From contig CM073887.1 of assembly GCA_037176705.1 (NCBI GenBank), positions 25,981,501-26,045,500 of the forward strand: 64,000 nucleotides of DNA, read 5' to 3'. The stretch comes from Molossus alvarezi (Eukaryota; Chordata; Mammalia; Chiroptera; Molossidae). The translations under genes and the position numbers were made by a program. This document shows, in pieces, positions 12,151-25,000 of the stretch; position 1 is the first letter of the stretch, and each line of letters begins with the position of its first letter. The notes under the pieces are model-generated. The model was not told the origin of the DNA and ran no database searches. It was given only the letters and a program-made list of their open reading frames with translations.

Positions 12151-13760
12151 GACCAAGTTGCTCATTCACTGCCCAGTTTTGTTTTCCCCTTTCAGCCTCG
12201 ATTGATTTATCTCTTTAGTTTGAAAGAACTTCAACTTGGAAAATATTCTTGATTCACTCCAAACAATTTGCTTTACAGGTACATGTTTCAGAAACATCTT
12301 TTTTTTTTTTCAAAAGACACGTACATCCTTGGCAAAAAATAAATGGTGTTTGGGGTTCTGTGTGCATTAGAATGTATATCTATATCTGTACATCTGTTTC
12401 TGTGATGGAATATAAATGCCCGAAAGTCATTAGTATTAATAGAATTTATTCATTATCCCAATATAAAGTTTTAAAAAAGTAGAAAAGGGTTTATTTTATG
12501 TTTTAGTCTTTATATTGTATATAAGTCAATAGCAATGCTAAAAGTTTAGAGTTACATAACCCCATAGAAAATATGTACTTTATCTCCAATATAATTTTAC
12601 AGTACTGGTTCATTGTCAATAAATGAGGTTTTCAGCACTGAATCTGCCTGTCAACTATTTAAAGCAAGAGAACATCAAACTATGAGATTACTAATTTACA
12701 CTCTTCATTTTAAGCTAACTAAAGCAATACAATCATCCCAGGCCACTTTAGTTGGAAAATACCAATCTTAATGCATTTTTAGAGACTAAGAAGTTAATCC
12801 CAAGTCATTCAGAGAACGGCGTGATACCCACAAGCATGCTGTCATGAGCTGAGCCTTCTTTTCTAGTCCATGGGAACATGGCCACTTGTTGCAGAGAACT
12901 GGAACCACCACTAATTACCTCAGTTGGCAGCGGTCAGAATATTTGTGACTGAGGCTGGTTTCACCACCACGCCTTATGGTAGTGCATGTTCAGTAAGGTG
13001 AGTAGTAATTAAGCTGTGTGAAGTCCCATTTCTCAGAACTGAAAGGTACAGGAGCTGCAAGTCCTATTAAATTCATTAGTGGAGGAAGCAGCAGTAAGTC
13101 AATACTTGACTGCATTGGGCTGTATTTGATATATTTGGGGGTGAATGAAGCCACGGGGGTACTGCATTAGCTCTAATGATAGTCTTGGCTAAGTAACCTC
13201 AGTCTGCATTTGCCAAATGGTCAGCTGCTCTTAGAGTCATTTCATAAATGCTCCTCGACTTCTTTCCCACTCACTGAGGTCACACTGAGTCCTCCCCGTT
13301 TTGCTCTCTCGTGCACACTCATACTTTTGTAAGATTTTGTTGACAAGCCATTGCTTCAGATTTGAAAAGGAGGTACCATAATTTATGGAAAGTGCAATCT
13401 TTCATCAAGGGTGGGAGAAATGTTCCTGGAAGGATTTCTGACACTCTGTGCCAGGCTGACCACAAGTCACTGCCCTGGGTTCTTGGTGCCCATATGAAAG
13501 CCAAGGTACAATACTATCTTCAGGAATGTAAGGCTCCAATCACCTGCAATACTCTTACTAATAAAATCTGTTTGCAGTTATAATTCAAGTGTTCTGCTCT
13601 TCCCACCGCTGAAGCCAGCTATGGCTGTGACGGAGTCATTCGGGGATGAGTGTTACCCCTTTCAGCTCACCCAGATGGTTCTCTGTTCATTTGTAGACTG
13701 TGTAAAATGGATGATTAAACTTTCAGTAGACCTCAGGCAACCAAAGATCAGGTCCTTTAT

Positions 13761-13811
13761 TTTCAGAAAATGGTTGTTTTTGTAGTTTTTCAGAAAATGG
13801 TTGTTTTTGTA
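13761..13811. repeat. 27 bp direct duplication
   Basis: TTTCAGAAAATGGTTGTTTT occurs twice with a period of 27 bp (C of CAG at 13764 and 13791). Local slippage-type duplication. Confidence 0.85.
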
Positions 13812-15606
13812 TTTTTTTAAAACTTTTCCCATTGAAGCCAAAGCATTTAACCCTTCTGCTATGCTTCCCGAGTAATGAGGCACATGTCTGCAGCTGGTGG
13901 CGTGCTCTCAATCTGTCACGCTAGCTGCTCCCAAAGCCAGGAAGGCTGAACACAGAGAACAAAGGTGAGATGTGGCTTCTCCATGGTCTCCTTATTCCTG
14001 CACCTCTTCCTGTTGTCTGACCTAGAACTCTGCATGAGCTGTTGCAGTCAAGGATTAGGTGAGTCAGTTCGGATGCGTTGTAGAGACCAAAGAATGCCCT
14101 TTGTTCTTGAGCCAACATTTTACCCTCCAGTCCTTCTAAGTGACACAGTCCATCCCAGAAAATCATTTAACAATGGATGGTCAGAGAGGAGAAATTGGAG
14201 TGTCATATTTGTATACATGGGCTACATACATCATCGTGGGCAAAACAGCTATTTAGCAATACTGCCATGTTGAGTGTGAGAAACTACGAAACCTTGTTCA
14301 GGTTGATTTGTTTTAACCTAAACCTTTCAGTTTTATCCTTACTCATCTCTCCCCCAATAATTTAGCATTCTTTGTCCAGTCCGTTTTGTTTTGCTCTCTG
14401 TGCCTCTGCCGTGACAATCCTAGACCCTTGTTCCATACGCCTCTTACCATTTCCTAGTTTTCCACCTGTGCTTGGGAGTTTCTGAAAATATTCAAGTGGG
14501 TCCAAGAGTTGTTCTAAGAATTTTCACCTTTTATTTTTTATTATAAAATTAAACAAGAAAAGAAATGATCATCAGAATCATTTTCAACCTGACACTGCCA
14601 CAAAATTTATTTGTATTTACTGATACAGATGTGGCCGTTTTCACATTAGGACCAATTGACATCACAATGTTCTGTACAATGGAAGTGTTCGAAAGAGTTC
14701 AAATAGGGCTAAGGAGTGAGAGAATGTGTCCTCACCCATTCTTAGTAGTAAAGACCTGTCAGATTAAAAATAAAACCAAACCAAGCCTGCATTATGGCAG
14801 TCCGGGCCTGTCATGTTGAGAGAATGTGTTTGGTGGATCCCATGTTTGTAGACAGAATGAAAGCTGAAGCAGCCCATTAACAAGACATATTAGACAAGGA
14901 AAACTTACTTTGCTCTTGAAATCAAGAGTCATGGTTTTATATACCATAATCAACAGCCTTGGTTACCCACCACGTGTCTACCGTTACGCACCTTCCTCTT
15001 TGACAGAACTTGGTCGTGCTGGCCATCTGTCCCCTTGCAAGGCCCTGCCATAGTTCCTACCCCTTATCCCGTTCTTATCTATGTAATACGCAGCACGTGT
15101 GCATTCAGAAACCACAAACACTGAAGTGGGCTGCTTAAAGTTGACTGGGGCTTTGTCCTATACTTTAAAAAGAATAGTAATTGATCTGGAAAATAAAAGC
15201 ATGAGGTTAACTCTACCAATGTTTATAACATACTCCCGCAGAGCCCTGCACTGGTATTATTAAAGGCCGATTTGGAGACTGGTCTAATGTAAAAGTGGAC
15301 TTGGGTGACATCATTTTACTAGTAAAACCAATTTTAAGTTTAGGTTTAGCAAAATAACACCTGTTTGATGAATTGATTTTGTTAATTTAAATTTTTTGGT
15401 AGCATTATTTTGTTTGTATTTAATTTGTACATCAGTGTCTACAAGAATAATGAAGAGGTTCACATTATTTGCTAATTCACTTATAAAAGTTGGTACGAAA
15501 GTGATATCATGAGAATCTAGAGAGAGAAAATATCCTACAAATGTCTTAGCTTTGTAGTTTTAGTGCCTAACATTGTTTAACATCTTTTTGTAACTCAGAT
15601 ATTCGT

Positions 15607-15631
15607 TGAATGAATGAATGAATGAATGAGT
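15607..15631. repeat. (TGAA)n microsatellite
   Basis: About five to six copies of GAAT/TGAA. No other feature attached. Confidence 0.9.
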
Positions 15632-15769
15632 AATCAATGAATTAAGAGAGGAATGGGGGAAAAAAGATATGGCTCTGGGGATCCAGACGACTTAAATTTT
15701 GGGATCACCAAGACAAAATTTCTAAAGACATTTTACAAAGTGTGTTTCGGTTTCACTTTTTTACATGCA

Positions 15770-16091
15770 GAAAACCCCTGGGAAAGGGTCCGACCCCTCC
15801 CCCCAGTCCTGCTCCCCCTCTGTTCCCTATCCCAGCGGGTGGCCAAAGCCTCCTTGGAGTCGGACAGGGAAAGTGAGCAGAGACCGGACCCCTGGTGGAC
15901 AGAACGCTGCCCCGCCGCGCCGTGCTCCCGCCCCATCCGCATCCCCAGCCCCATCCCCATCCTTCCCACCAGGGCTCCCAGCAGGTTGCACCGTACAACT
16001 CCCGTGGAGCTGTGGAAGGTTAGTAAGAGTGGGAGGAGGATGAACTCCACCACTGGCCCCCCTCCGCTTCCTCGCCGCCCCCGCGTGGAAG
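15770..16091. other. GC-rich segment next to the 28S relic, possible rRNA 3' ETS
   Basis: About 320 bp of GC-rich sequence begins exactly where the 28S relic ends and stops abruptly at AT-rich DNA near 15770. Its position is that of the 3' external transcribed spacer. A GGGTCCGACCC palindrome at 15786-15796 loosely resembles the Sal-box terminator core. The spacer evolves fast, so this is inference. It could also be unrelated GC-rich DNA. Confidence 0.35.
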
Positions 16092-16375
16092 GACAAACTC
16101 TTGTGTCCAGGGCTGACTTTTAATAGATTGCAGCAAGGGAGCTGCCCTGCCAGGGACCAAACCCTACCCAGGAGCTGGGCGCCTATGGATGGTTTAGAAC
16201 TAGGTTTCCCAGGAACGTGCCTTGAGTGATGGACAAGGAGGGCAGCTCCCTTTCCGGCTGCTTCCCATTTCCCGGGATGGGGGCTCTCCACACCTGACCT
16301 GGATCTGACCCTTGGCAGGGACCAGCTGAGGCCAACCGAGGCTCAGAGTCAGTCGTCACTGGCGCTCTACATAGT
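16092..16375 (-). pseudogene. 28S rRNA 3'-end pseudogene
   Basis: On the minus strand this reads as a CpG-decayed copy of the last ~280 nt of mammalian 28S rRNA. Landmarks are GCCTCGGTTGGCCTC near 16320-16345, AACCATCCATAG-type wording near 16185, ATCTATTAAAAGTCAGCCCT near 16113-16133, and GGACACAAGAGTTTGTC ending at 16092, the mature 3' terminus. It abuts the ICMT copy in opposite orientation. The match is to remembered human 28S sequence. Substitutions are mostly CG to TG/CA, so it is an inactive relic. Confidence 0.82.
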
Positions 16376-16377
16376 CA

Positions 16378-17187
16378 GGCTCAGGGAGGGCTGCAGCTCT
16401 ACCGGCCGCCCACGCGCTACCAGATCTCCATCTGAGCTCGCTTTCTTGGCTTCGTGTTCTGTGGCAGGGTCCTGCTAAATTTTAGCCAGATCTCTTGGGG
16501 TAACTTTGGCTGGTCAAATCTAGTGCACCCTCCACAGCCCGCATAGGATTTTCCCTGTAGTGTGATTTCAGTCCCTGAAATGGATATGAAACCAGTGGCT
16601 TCCAGGTATATGTGCTCCCTCCCTGTCATTGTTCCAGTGTTCTGAATATTTAGTCACAGTAGTCAATAATCCCAAATATCTATTCTTGGATCCCTCTCTC
16701 CTGAATCAGTCTGGAGTAAAGGTAGCTGTTCTTTCTTCTTGGATAGAGTTCACACTTGAAAATATCTTTTGGCCAGAACTTGAAACAGAGCACCTGGATC
16801 ATCAGTGTCACAGGCCTGCTGAAGGTGGTCTTTGGAGAATCTCTGAGGAAAGTGGCAATGTTTACAGCTGGTTGCAATTTCAACCATGTGGTGCAGAATG
16901 AAAAAACAAGAACTCATAGTCTGATGGCAAGTGGAGTGTGTGCCTGGTTCCAGGAGCCTTCCTGTGGTGGGTGGTTTTACTGGAGCATCAGAACCCAGGT
17001 GGTGCTGCGCCGCCCCATCTGTGGCATTGGCTATGCTCTGACAATGTGGCGAGATTTTTGTGATCAAACAGAAGAGGACATTTCATTAAATTTACTTTTT
17101 TTGGAAAGGGGTACCTGGAGTATAAGAAGCGGGTGCCCACATAGGTCTGCCTATTATAGAAGGAGTCAAGGTGGAGCTATGACACGC
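16378..17187 (+). pseudogene. ICMT: Processed pseudogene of ICMT (isoprenylcysteine carboxyl methyltransferase)
   Basis: Intronless, 5'-truncated copy of the ER methyltransferase that finishes CAAX-protein processing. Recognisable pieces in order: RPPxRYQI and FLGFVF about 16395-16450, SEYLVTVVNNPK about 16636-16680, FTLENIFWPEL about 16748-16782, VVFGESLRKVAMFTAG about 16830-16875, NFNHVVQNEK about 16877-16905, GWFYWSI about 16970-16990, YLEYKKRVPT about 17112-17141 followed by an in-frame TAG. The frame changes several times (for example near 16785 and near 17100), so it cannot encode the enzyme. About 93 bp (about 16513-16606) interrupts the homology between FGW and YMCS. ICMT-like 3' UTR may continue to about 17.7 kb; no poly(A) is visible. 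Identification is from remembered ICMT sequence. Confidence 0.85.
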
Positions 17188-18876
17188 TGGGGTGGGGGTT
17201 GGGTGGCCCCCACTTCATGCAGCCTGGGACGAAACAGGCTCTGGTTGGACACACTGCAGAATGGGTTTTTCCTAATTATTTCATGTCACCATTTACTCTT
17301 GAATATAATTCAAGACCAGATGGTCAGAAGGCCTTAGGACCAAAGGAATCCTACCCTCATTTCACCTCTGGGAGCAACTGTTCTTGGGCTGAGTCAAGAT
17401 AAGATGTGGATTAAAGGTGGACAAGGAGCAAAATAGCAACACTCAGCATTGCCCCTGCAGAGTGTGCCCTGGGGTAAGCCCAGGCCACATGCCACCCTTT
17501 GAGGCCAAAAGTGCATTTAGGATGTACTCTGGAGAGGTGGACTCACTACTCTGCATAAGGCTTCTTCAGCAGGAAGGGTTACGTGGGCACCAGTGCTTTT
17601 TTAGCATTAGAAACACATCGAAAATCTTGAACAGAAAAACACAACGGCACAGCTTTAACCTCCTTATTTCTGCCCTTGGTGCATGAGCACCTATACAGTT
17701 TTAAAGACATTTCCTTATAAGGCACTATGGCTCTTCAGATCTTTAATCATATTTACATATTTTAAAAATAGTATAATTTCAAAAGAGAGGGTTTAGAGCC
17801 CCATCTTTTATTTGGCAGAAAGGAGGCATAGGCACCCCAAGGATTTGGCTGAGCAGGCCAGGAATCCCATGGACCCTGCCCTTCTCCCAAGACAGGGCTG
17901 TTATCAGTGACAGGCATGTCAAAGATGTGTCATTTGTCACTTATCCCAGCAATGCTTGCTCAACACCTGGTCTGTGCAAGGCATTGCTAAACACTGAGAA
18001 GTACCCGTCTTCATTTATTTGGGATTTTATTCTTTAACAATAGCATATAGTTTGGTGTTTTGATCTGAATCTATTAACTATTGATTTCTATAAAATTTTC
18101 ATCATCTCTAATGCCATTTCAAATTGTCTTCTAAAGGGTTCTGAGAACACACAAAACTATAAAATTTAGGTTGACTCATGAAAGTCTTAAAGCAAATAAT
18201 CCCAACTGACATTTAGTCATATTTTTGTTTATTTCAAGATTAGGGCGAGTGGTTGGCTTTATGAGAAACATAAACTCTTTCAAGACCCTTCTTTAATTCT
18301 GGACTCGACTGGAACTTGGTCTCACTGAGAGCCGTCCATGCAGTTCTGTAGTGGCGCTGGGGTGTGGAATGTGAAGGCAGGGCCCTGGCTGGAGGGCAGC
18401 CCTGCCACGCCACACACCTCACCCTGCCACGAGGCTTTGGCGGGGCCACCTCCCTCACCTTTCCGGGCCTAGACCTCCCCAGCTGCAGGAGTCGATACCA
18501 CCTACCACCTCACAGGAGTGTTGTAAAGACTTAGAAGAACACACATTTTTAATACTTCCATGAGTGATGACATTAATGGAATCTATACTGTGTAAGAGTT
18601 ACACAAAAATAGACATTCGGTTAACTTGACCAAACACTGGAAATATATATTCAAGAGTGCATTTGACTAACTCAAAACAGTATTAATTTATAGACTTCAT
18701 GGCCTAATAAAATTTTGTCATACCAAAAAGGAAAAGAAAAAAAAAGGACTGCCCTTCCACAGTCAAGGGGAGCGAGCTCATCACAAAGGTGAACTGCGTG
18801 TCCTGGAGGACACCGTCCCCCTTCGGTGTTAGAACCTATTCTACCCCAGGAACGACATCTTCCACTGGTATCAGGG
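17188..18876. other. ICMT-copy 3' flank and flippase 3' flank
   Basis: 17188-17700 may be decayed ICMT 3' UTR. 17945-18000 looks like a MIR scrap (CAACACCTGGTCTGTGCAAG). 18240-18880 is GC-richer and should include the 3' UTR of the minus-strand flippase; AATAAA-type signals (as TTTATT on plus) are seen near 18217. Confidence 0.4.
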
Positions 18877-19098
18877 TCACTCGAAGCTCATGGACCGTTC
18901 TTCATCAGATGTCATTGTGTTTGACTGTATGTGGACCCCTGGTGACCTCCGCAGAATTGTGCCCTGTGTAATGAGGTTTGCATAGCCTTCTTGGTGGGAG
19001 AAAGCATAGCTGGAGCGCCGGGCACGTGGTGGCAAAATGATTTCCTCACTTGGGACCTCTTCTTCCTCCTTCTCCTCCTCCACTTCCTCCTCCCCTTC
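18877..19098 (-). CDS. ATP8B3: ATP8B3 terminal exon, cytosolic C tail and stop
   Basis: 222 bp including TGA (18877-18879). Starts with a Glu-rich run encoded by a GGA/GAG tract, then [20 protein letters not shown] and QGTILRR, the C-terminal motif shared by ATP8B1 and ATP8B3. Acceptor TTTGCAG/GAAGGG. Confidence 0.94.
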   Translation of the reverse strand, partial: EGEEEVEEEKEEEEVPSEEIILPPRARRSSYAFSHQEGYANLITQGTILRRSPGVHIQSNTMTSDEERSMSFE

Positions 19099-22000
19099 CT
19101 GCAAAGGGGCAAACAAGGGTGATCAGTCTCCCACACTGTGTGAATTGCTCTCAGGTCACCTGCTCCCGGTGGGGGCCATTCAGAACCCTTGCCCACCATT
19201 CATTGGCCAGGCTCTTCCCTACCCAAGTTGACCCAACTGAAGTCCTTCCTGGAAGCTGACTCTGGATCAGCTACCAGGCACCTTAAGTTAACCATGGGGC
19301 ATGTACATCTCCAGCCTGTGTGGCAGAACATGGTTAGTCTGTGGCCATAACTTGGCTGACTATTCTAGTTAATTCTGCAGTGCATCCCAGCTGCAAATGG
19401 TCCTGAGAGGTTTCTGTTACCTGAGCCAGTCCCCCCACCCTTCTTTCACTGTGGTAAAATAGACTCAACCGTCCCATTTTAATCATTTTTAAGTGTACAC
19501 CTTGGTCGCATTAAACACACTTATTCACATTGCTGTGCAACCATCACACCTCCCATCCATCTGCAAAACTCGTCTTCCCAAACTGACACTGTCCCCATTA
19601 AACACGAACTCCCCCAGCCCCTGGTTCTCACTATCTCCTTTCCGTTTCTATGAATCTGACTCCTCTAGGGACTGCCTCCTATGAGTGGAATCACACAGTA
19701 CTGTCCTTTTGTGACTGGCTTATGTCACTGACTATAATGTCCTCAAGGTTCATCCACATTGCAGCAGGGGTCAGAATTTCCTTGTTTTTAAAAGCTGAAT
19801 AATATTCCACTATGTGGATGATCCTCATACTGTGTTTATCCATTTAACTATTGATGTACAGGGAAGGGGGTGGTTCTAAGCTAACCCCCTTTTGCTTAAA
19901 CCTTTTCCAGGTAATTTCTGTCATCATAACCCCCAAGTCCTAAATAATTCGTGGTGAAAGTCTGATGATGTCAGCACTGGAACTAGGCTGGCTGCCTCCA
20001 CCCTAAAAAAAGTAGTTTCCTCCCTAGGGTCCCAGGGCCTGTTATTTGCTCCCCACCACTGAGGTCATGTGCATCTGGGTCTCCAACCCCCGACCCCCAG
20101 CTCTGCATCTCCTTGGAGTCCCTTCTTCCTGTAATGTGCAATGGGAACCCCAGCCACCCTCACCTTGGGAAATGGTTGCTTGAGGGCTTGGTAAATGACA
20201 CGAAAGGCAAGTACAGGCAGGGTGTTTAATGACACATTTAGCAGAACCACCAGCAGGATGGCGGGATGAGACAGTATGTTTCGGTCAGCATCTGGAAGGG
20301 ACAGGGCAGGGTCATGTCCTGGCCCAGGGTGGAGCCTTCCCAGAGCCTGCTCCAGGCCCCCTATTCCCGACCCAACACCCCACCTCCTTCATCACCCTTC
20401 CCGCACAGGATGCCTTTGTGCGAATTCCCCTAAGACACAGATGGTCCCACCCATCTCCAGGGCTGCCTCCCAGTCCCCTGCTGGGGGGCTCACACAGAAG
20501 AGGGAAGTTCTGGGGGGAGATTGTGAAGAGAAACAAGCTCTGGCTGGCCCAAGTTATGACAGTGTAGAAGCAGAGGCTGAAGAAAATGGCCAGCACAGTC
20601 AAAACCGTCCAGTACCTGATGATGATGATGACCTGAATGGGAAAAAGGAGGTTTAAGCCCAGGGGCCAGAACTCCAGGCAAGGCTATGTGGAGGAAGTTG
20701 AAGGGCAACACTTGCTAAGGTCTTTCAGGCAGGGTCACCAGGTGATGAGAACTTCATAGCTCATGTCCAAGGTCTCACTGGGGGTGGAGTGGGCAGCAGC
20801 CCTGCCTACCTCCATGGTGACAGACAGCACGCCTGACAGGGACATGACTGAGGAAAAAGACTGAAAGTCGCTGAGAGGCTCAATAATGTCATGGCTGATC
20901 CATAGGGTCATGAAGAAGTTGACCAGGGAGGTGGCAATGCCATGGACCATGGCTTGGAAGAAGACCCAGTAGTTGAAGAGCTTGTCCTTCTGGCCAGCTA
21001 TGTACAGCTCCGGCAGCTCCAGGCTCTGCTCATCACTGACGTCCTGGGGTGGGGGCAGGAATAGAGGGATTCTGGAGATTGGTTTCACAGCAACATTCAC
21101 GCTTGGCATGCCTGAACCATGCACGTGAGAATGGTGAGATGGTGAATTTTATTACCAGTGTTTTACCACAGTTTAAACACTTAAAAAAAATGTAAAGTCC
21201 CATTCCTCAAGTCACACCAGGCACACCTCAAGTGCTTATCACTAACCACCTGTGGCCTGTGGCTTCTGTCTGGACAACATAGGCAGGAGGCACTTCTATC
21301 ACCCTAAAAGTTCTACTGGACTGCCCGCCCTATCTGGATCCCTTAACTAGACCCCTCTCTGGAAGGAGGGCAGGGTAAACAGGAGAAACATCATAGCTGG
21401 GCAAGAGGGCTCTACCCACTATTAGGTCGGGCTCTAGTGGGAACAGCTTCATGGTAGTAATCTCCCAGAACCACCCCTCAGCCCACTCCTTCCCACCCCA
21501 AGGGGAGAATTTGGGGCAGAGACAGGATCATGTACAGGGACGGAGGAGGCAAGTCCTTGGTCTGCTCACCTGCTCAAAGAGCCCAATGTACAGAACTGGG
21601 AGGGTGGTGTACAGCAGGTTGAAGAGCGCCAAGAACCAGCCTCCATACAGAGGCTAGGCAGGGGAGGGGAAGGGAGAATATGGTTAGTGGTCATCCTTCA
21701 GATGCCAAATGGCAGGAAACAAAAATGCCCTTTACCTGAAGAGACCCTCCCAAGCTAGCTCTGCACCTGGGGAGATTCCTGGTAAGTTAGAAAAGTATGT
21801 TATAATCAAGGGTTGGGTTAAGCGTGGCTGGAAGATTCAAAAGCTGAGAGTAGCAAGATCTAATTCTTTTAAAACGGTACCTTTGAGTATTTGTTTTGAG
21901 AGCTGCAAATAAAGAACTACACAAGGAAACATGGCTAAAAAAGTGGATTTTGGTCATTTTAGATTTAGGGAGTCACTGATGGGTAAAAGAGTTGGAAGAG

Positions 22001-25000
22001 ACTCCACTAGACAATGCACCCAACTAACTCCCTTCCCAATGCATGAATCCAGTCCAGTTAAAATATGGGGAAGGGGAACTGATGGCTCAGTTCCAAAAAC
22101 CTTTTATCTTTCTAATTAAAAAAATATATATTTTAGACTTTTAGAGAACGAAGAAGGGAGAGAGAGGGAGAAACATTGATGTGAGAGTGAAACATCGACT
22201 GGCTACCCCCTGAAGGCCCCCACCAGGGATTGAGCTTGCAACCCGGCTATATTCCTTGACTGGGAATCAAACCGGCAACCTTTGGGTGCACAGGATGACA
22301 GCCAACTGAGCCACATCGGCCAGGGCCCAAAAACCAACTTATGTGCATTCTGTGTGTGGTGCAAATAAGCAATGGTCAAGAATTTTACAATAATCAAGTT
22401 TCTCACTGCTGGAGAGAAAGAGACATAAATGAGTACCTGGGAAAGGCTAAGCTGAGCCTTGTCCTGCAGGACTGGAATCAGAAGTATCAGTGTGAATTCA
22501 TAGTTTTTTAATATACACAAGGTAGACAGATGGATAGACATATAAATAGAAATAGACATAGAGATGTGTGCCTATCTATGGGCTAATACATGTACATTTC
22601 CTAGCTCTGTCTACTGAAAGGTAATAGCACCCCAGTAGCAATGAGCAGACAAAGCACTTAGCTCTTGGTGTCTAACACTATCCTTTCACGGCTTCTTATG
22701 GGAGTGGCTGATTCCAGGGTTGGGGCAAGGAAAGAACCAAATTAGCCTGGACCCTCTTGTAGCACCAGAAAATGAAGATATACTCAGGCAAAATACAGGC
22801 CCATATCAAAAGGACAAAGTGGGGATGAACAGAGCAATGAAATACACAATAAAAAATAACCAGGAGTCCATACTGATACAAATAAGTAATTTTGTAAATA
22901 AATGAAGGAGAAGGACCGATTGGTTCTTCCTACAGAAGAATTGCAGTTAACAAAGAGGAAAAGACTGAACACTCTCCTAGCTAAGATCAGGAACAAAACA
23001 TGGATGCCAGCCCTCACCAGCTCACTGGGAGTTCTAGCCAGAGCAATTAGATAAGAGGAAATAAAAGGTATCCAAATTGTAGAGAAAGAAAGGGAAAACA
23101 CTATCTCTATTTGTATATGACATGCAGAAAATCTAAAAATATCCACTAGACATATCCTAGAGCCAATAGAATTGAGCAAATTTGCAGGGCACAGACCAAC
23201 ACACAAAATTCCATGTATGTTTCTACACACCAGCAATAAGCAATCCCAAAAGAGAATTAAGAAAACAAATTCAATGCACAGCAGCATCTAAAATAATAAA
23301 ATATTAATAAAAAAGTATAACAAACAATACATGCTTATTCAAGGATGCCCTCTAGTAAAGCTCCCTCTCCAATGCCTGGGTATCAGTGACAGAAAGCATA
23401 TTCCCTATCGTGGCTGTCTATTTTCTCACAATTTCCTTACACTCATGGGAAATCATCACCCTCTGACCCTTGTAAGGCTCCAGGAGACACATCTGTTCTT
23501 CACCATGATACTGTCAAAAATGTCTTGAAGTCAGAAACCCAGCCCCCTGAGTCTTATTTTCTCTTGGGTTGAAGCGTTCCCTCTTTGCCCTAGAAGGGTC
23601 TACCCTTTGGAGCATCTGCTGCCCTGCCCTGGCTTCAGAGCTCACATCTGCCAAACATCCTTGAAAATGTTGGGCATAGCACTGAACAGGAACCATTCCC
23701 TCCCTTTGTCTGGACTCTACACTTCTATGAATGCAGCCATAGAAATGGTTGCCAGGCCTTGCAACCTTGGGGAAGCCCTGCCCCATGAGGACCTCAGAAT
23801 GTGAGCGGGCACTCCTGGAGGCCACAGGAATGGCACAGTACCCCTCATCCAGAGAATAACCAAAGGGCTGTTTCCTCCAGTGCACCTGGGCAGTGAAGCC
23901 ATTATAGAAAGCGAACCAGATCTGAACCATCATGATGGCCAGTGTCTTGTAGATGAAGTAGCGTAGGAACTTGCAGACTCGCATGTAGGACCAGCGCCCG
24001 TGCACCAGCAGCAGCCGCCTCAGGAAGCGGAACTGGGCTAGCATGTAGTCGCTGTTCTGCACTGCCTGCATGCCCTCCTGGCCTGCCAGCCCCACGCCGA
24101 TGTCCGCAGCTGCAGGGACACAGGTAGCATGTTGGCCCTGGGCCACCCCCAGCCGCCACAGGCCTCCCCACTAGGCCTGGTGCCCACACCCACTCTTGAT
24201 CATGTTGACGTCATTGGCTCCATCCCCGATGGCCAGGGTCACCACATTCTGGTACTTCTTGACCAGGGCCACAATCAGGGCCTTCTGCTTTGGTGTCACC
24301 CGGCAGCAGATGACTGCTTGGCACCTAGAGGCCAGTTCCACAAAGGCCCGCTCTCGCCACACCTCAGGGTTCTCGGGTGTGCTGTCCTTATTCTGCAGCA
24401 CCAGCCCTGTTTTGCTCTTCATCATCTGGTCCTGGCCAGCAAGGGAGGGTGGGGGGAAGAGGGAGCATCACTCTGCCTGCATCCCTCCCCTTTGTGAATG
24501 TCCCCAACTGGCCTCTTCTCCTTCCTGGCCTTCTGCCCCAAACCCCAGGCTGGACTTGATTACATGGGCTACTAGCATAACACTCTCTTTGGTTTTTCTA
24601 ATAGTCCACCCCACCCTCAGTCTGCTGCCCTCCCAGCCGCCTCCCTGGCCCAGGAACCCCACAGTGAGGCCTGAGCTCACACTGACCAGGAGCTCTCCAC
24701 TAACGATCATGGCAGCCATCTTGATCTGTGGCAGGTTGCTGTTGGTCTCCTGGTAGGCTTCCAGGATCTGACTGCGGGGACCCAGCTGGAGCTCAGCCAT
24801 TCCCAGGCACAAGCTTCCTTCCATCCCCTAGCCCCAGCTGTGCCTCAGTCCCCCCTCTGGGAATCCAGCTAGGTGGAAGCTGAGGACACTCTGCTGACCC
24901 CCAGGGCCACATGTGGGCAGCCATCGGTGTTCACCATTCCCCACCCTCACCCTGCCCCCACCCAGCTCATCCACCCCCACCCCCAACTCCTTACATTATC

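Larger units (their letters stand above)
12151..15769. other. Gene-free DNA
   Basis: No recognisable gene or repeat apart from the 27 bp duplication and the (TGAA)n tract. The stretch 12800-13250 is less AT-rich and repeat-free, so it could be conserved non-coding sequence; only an alignment can tell. Confidence 0.45.

Noticed and set aside
15786..15796. GGGTCCGACCC as an RNA polymerase I terminator (Sal box)
   Set aside because: Only a loose match to the Sal-box core and the surrounding 3' ETS identity is itself unproven, so it is mentioned only as context.
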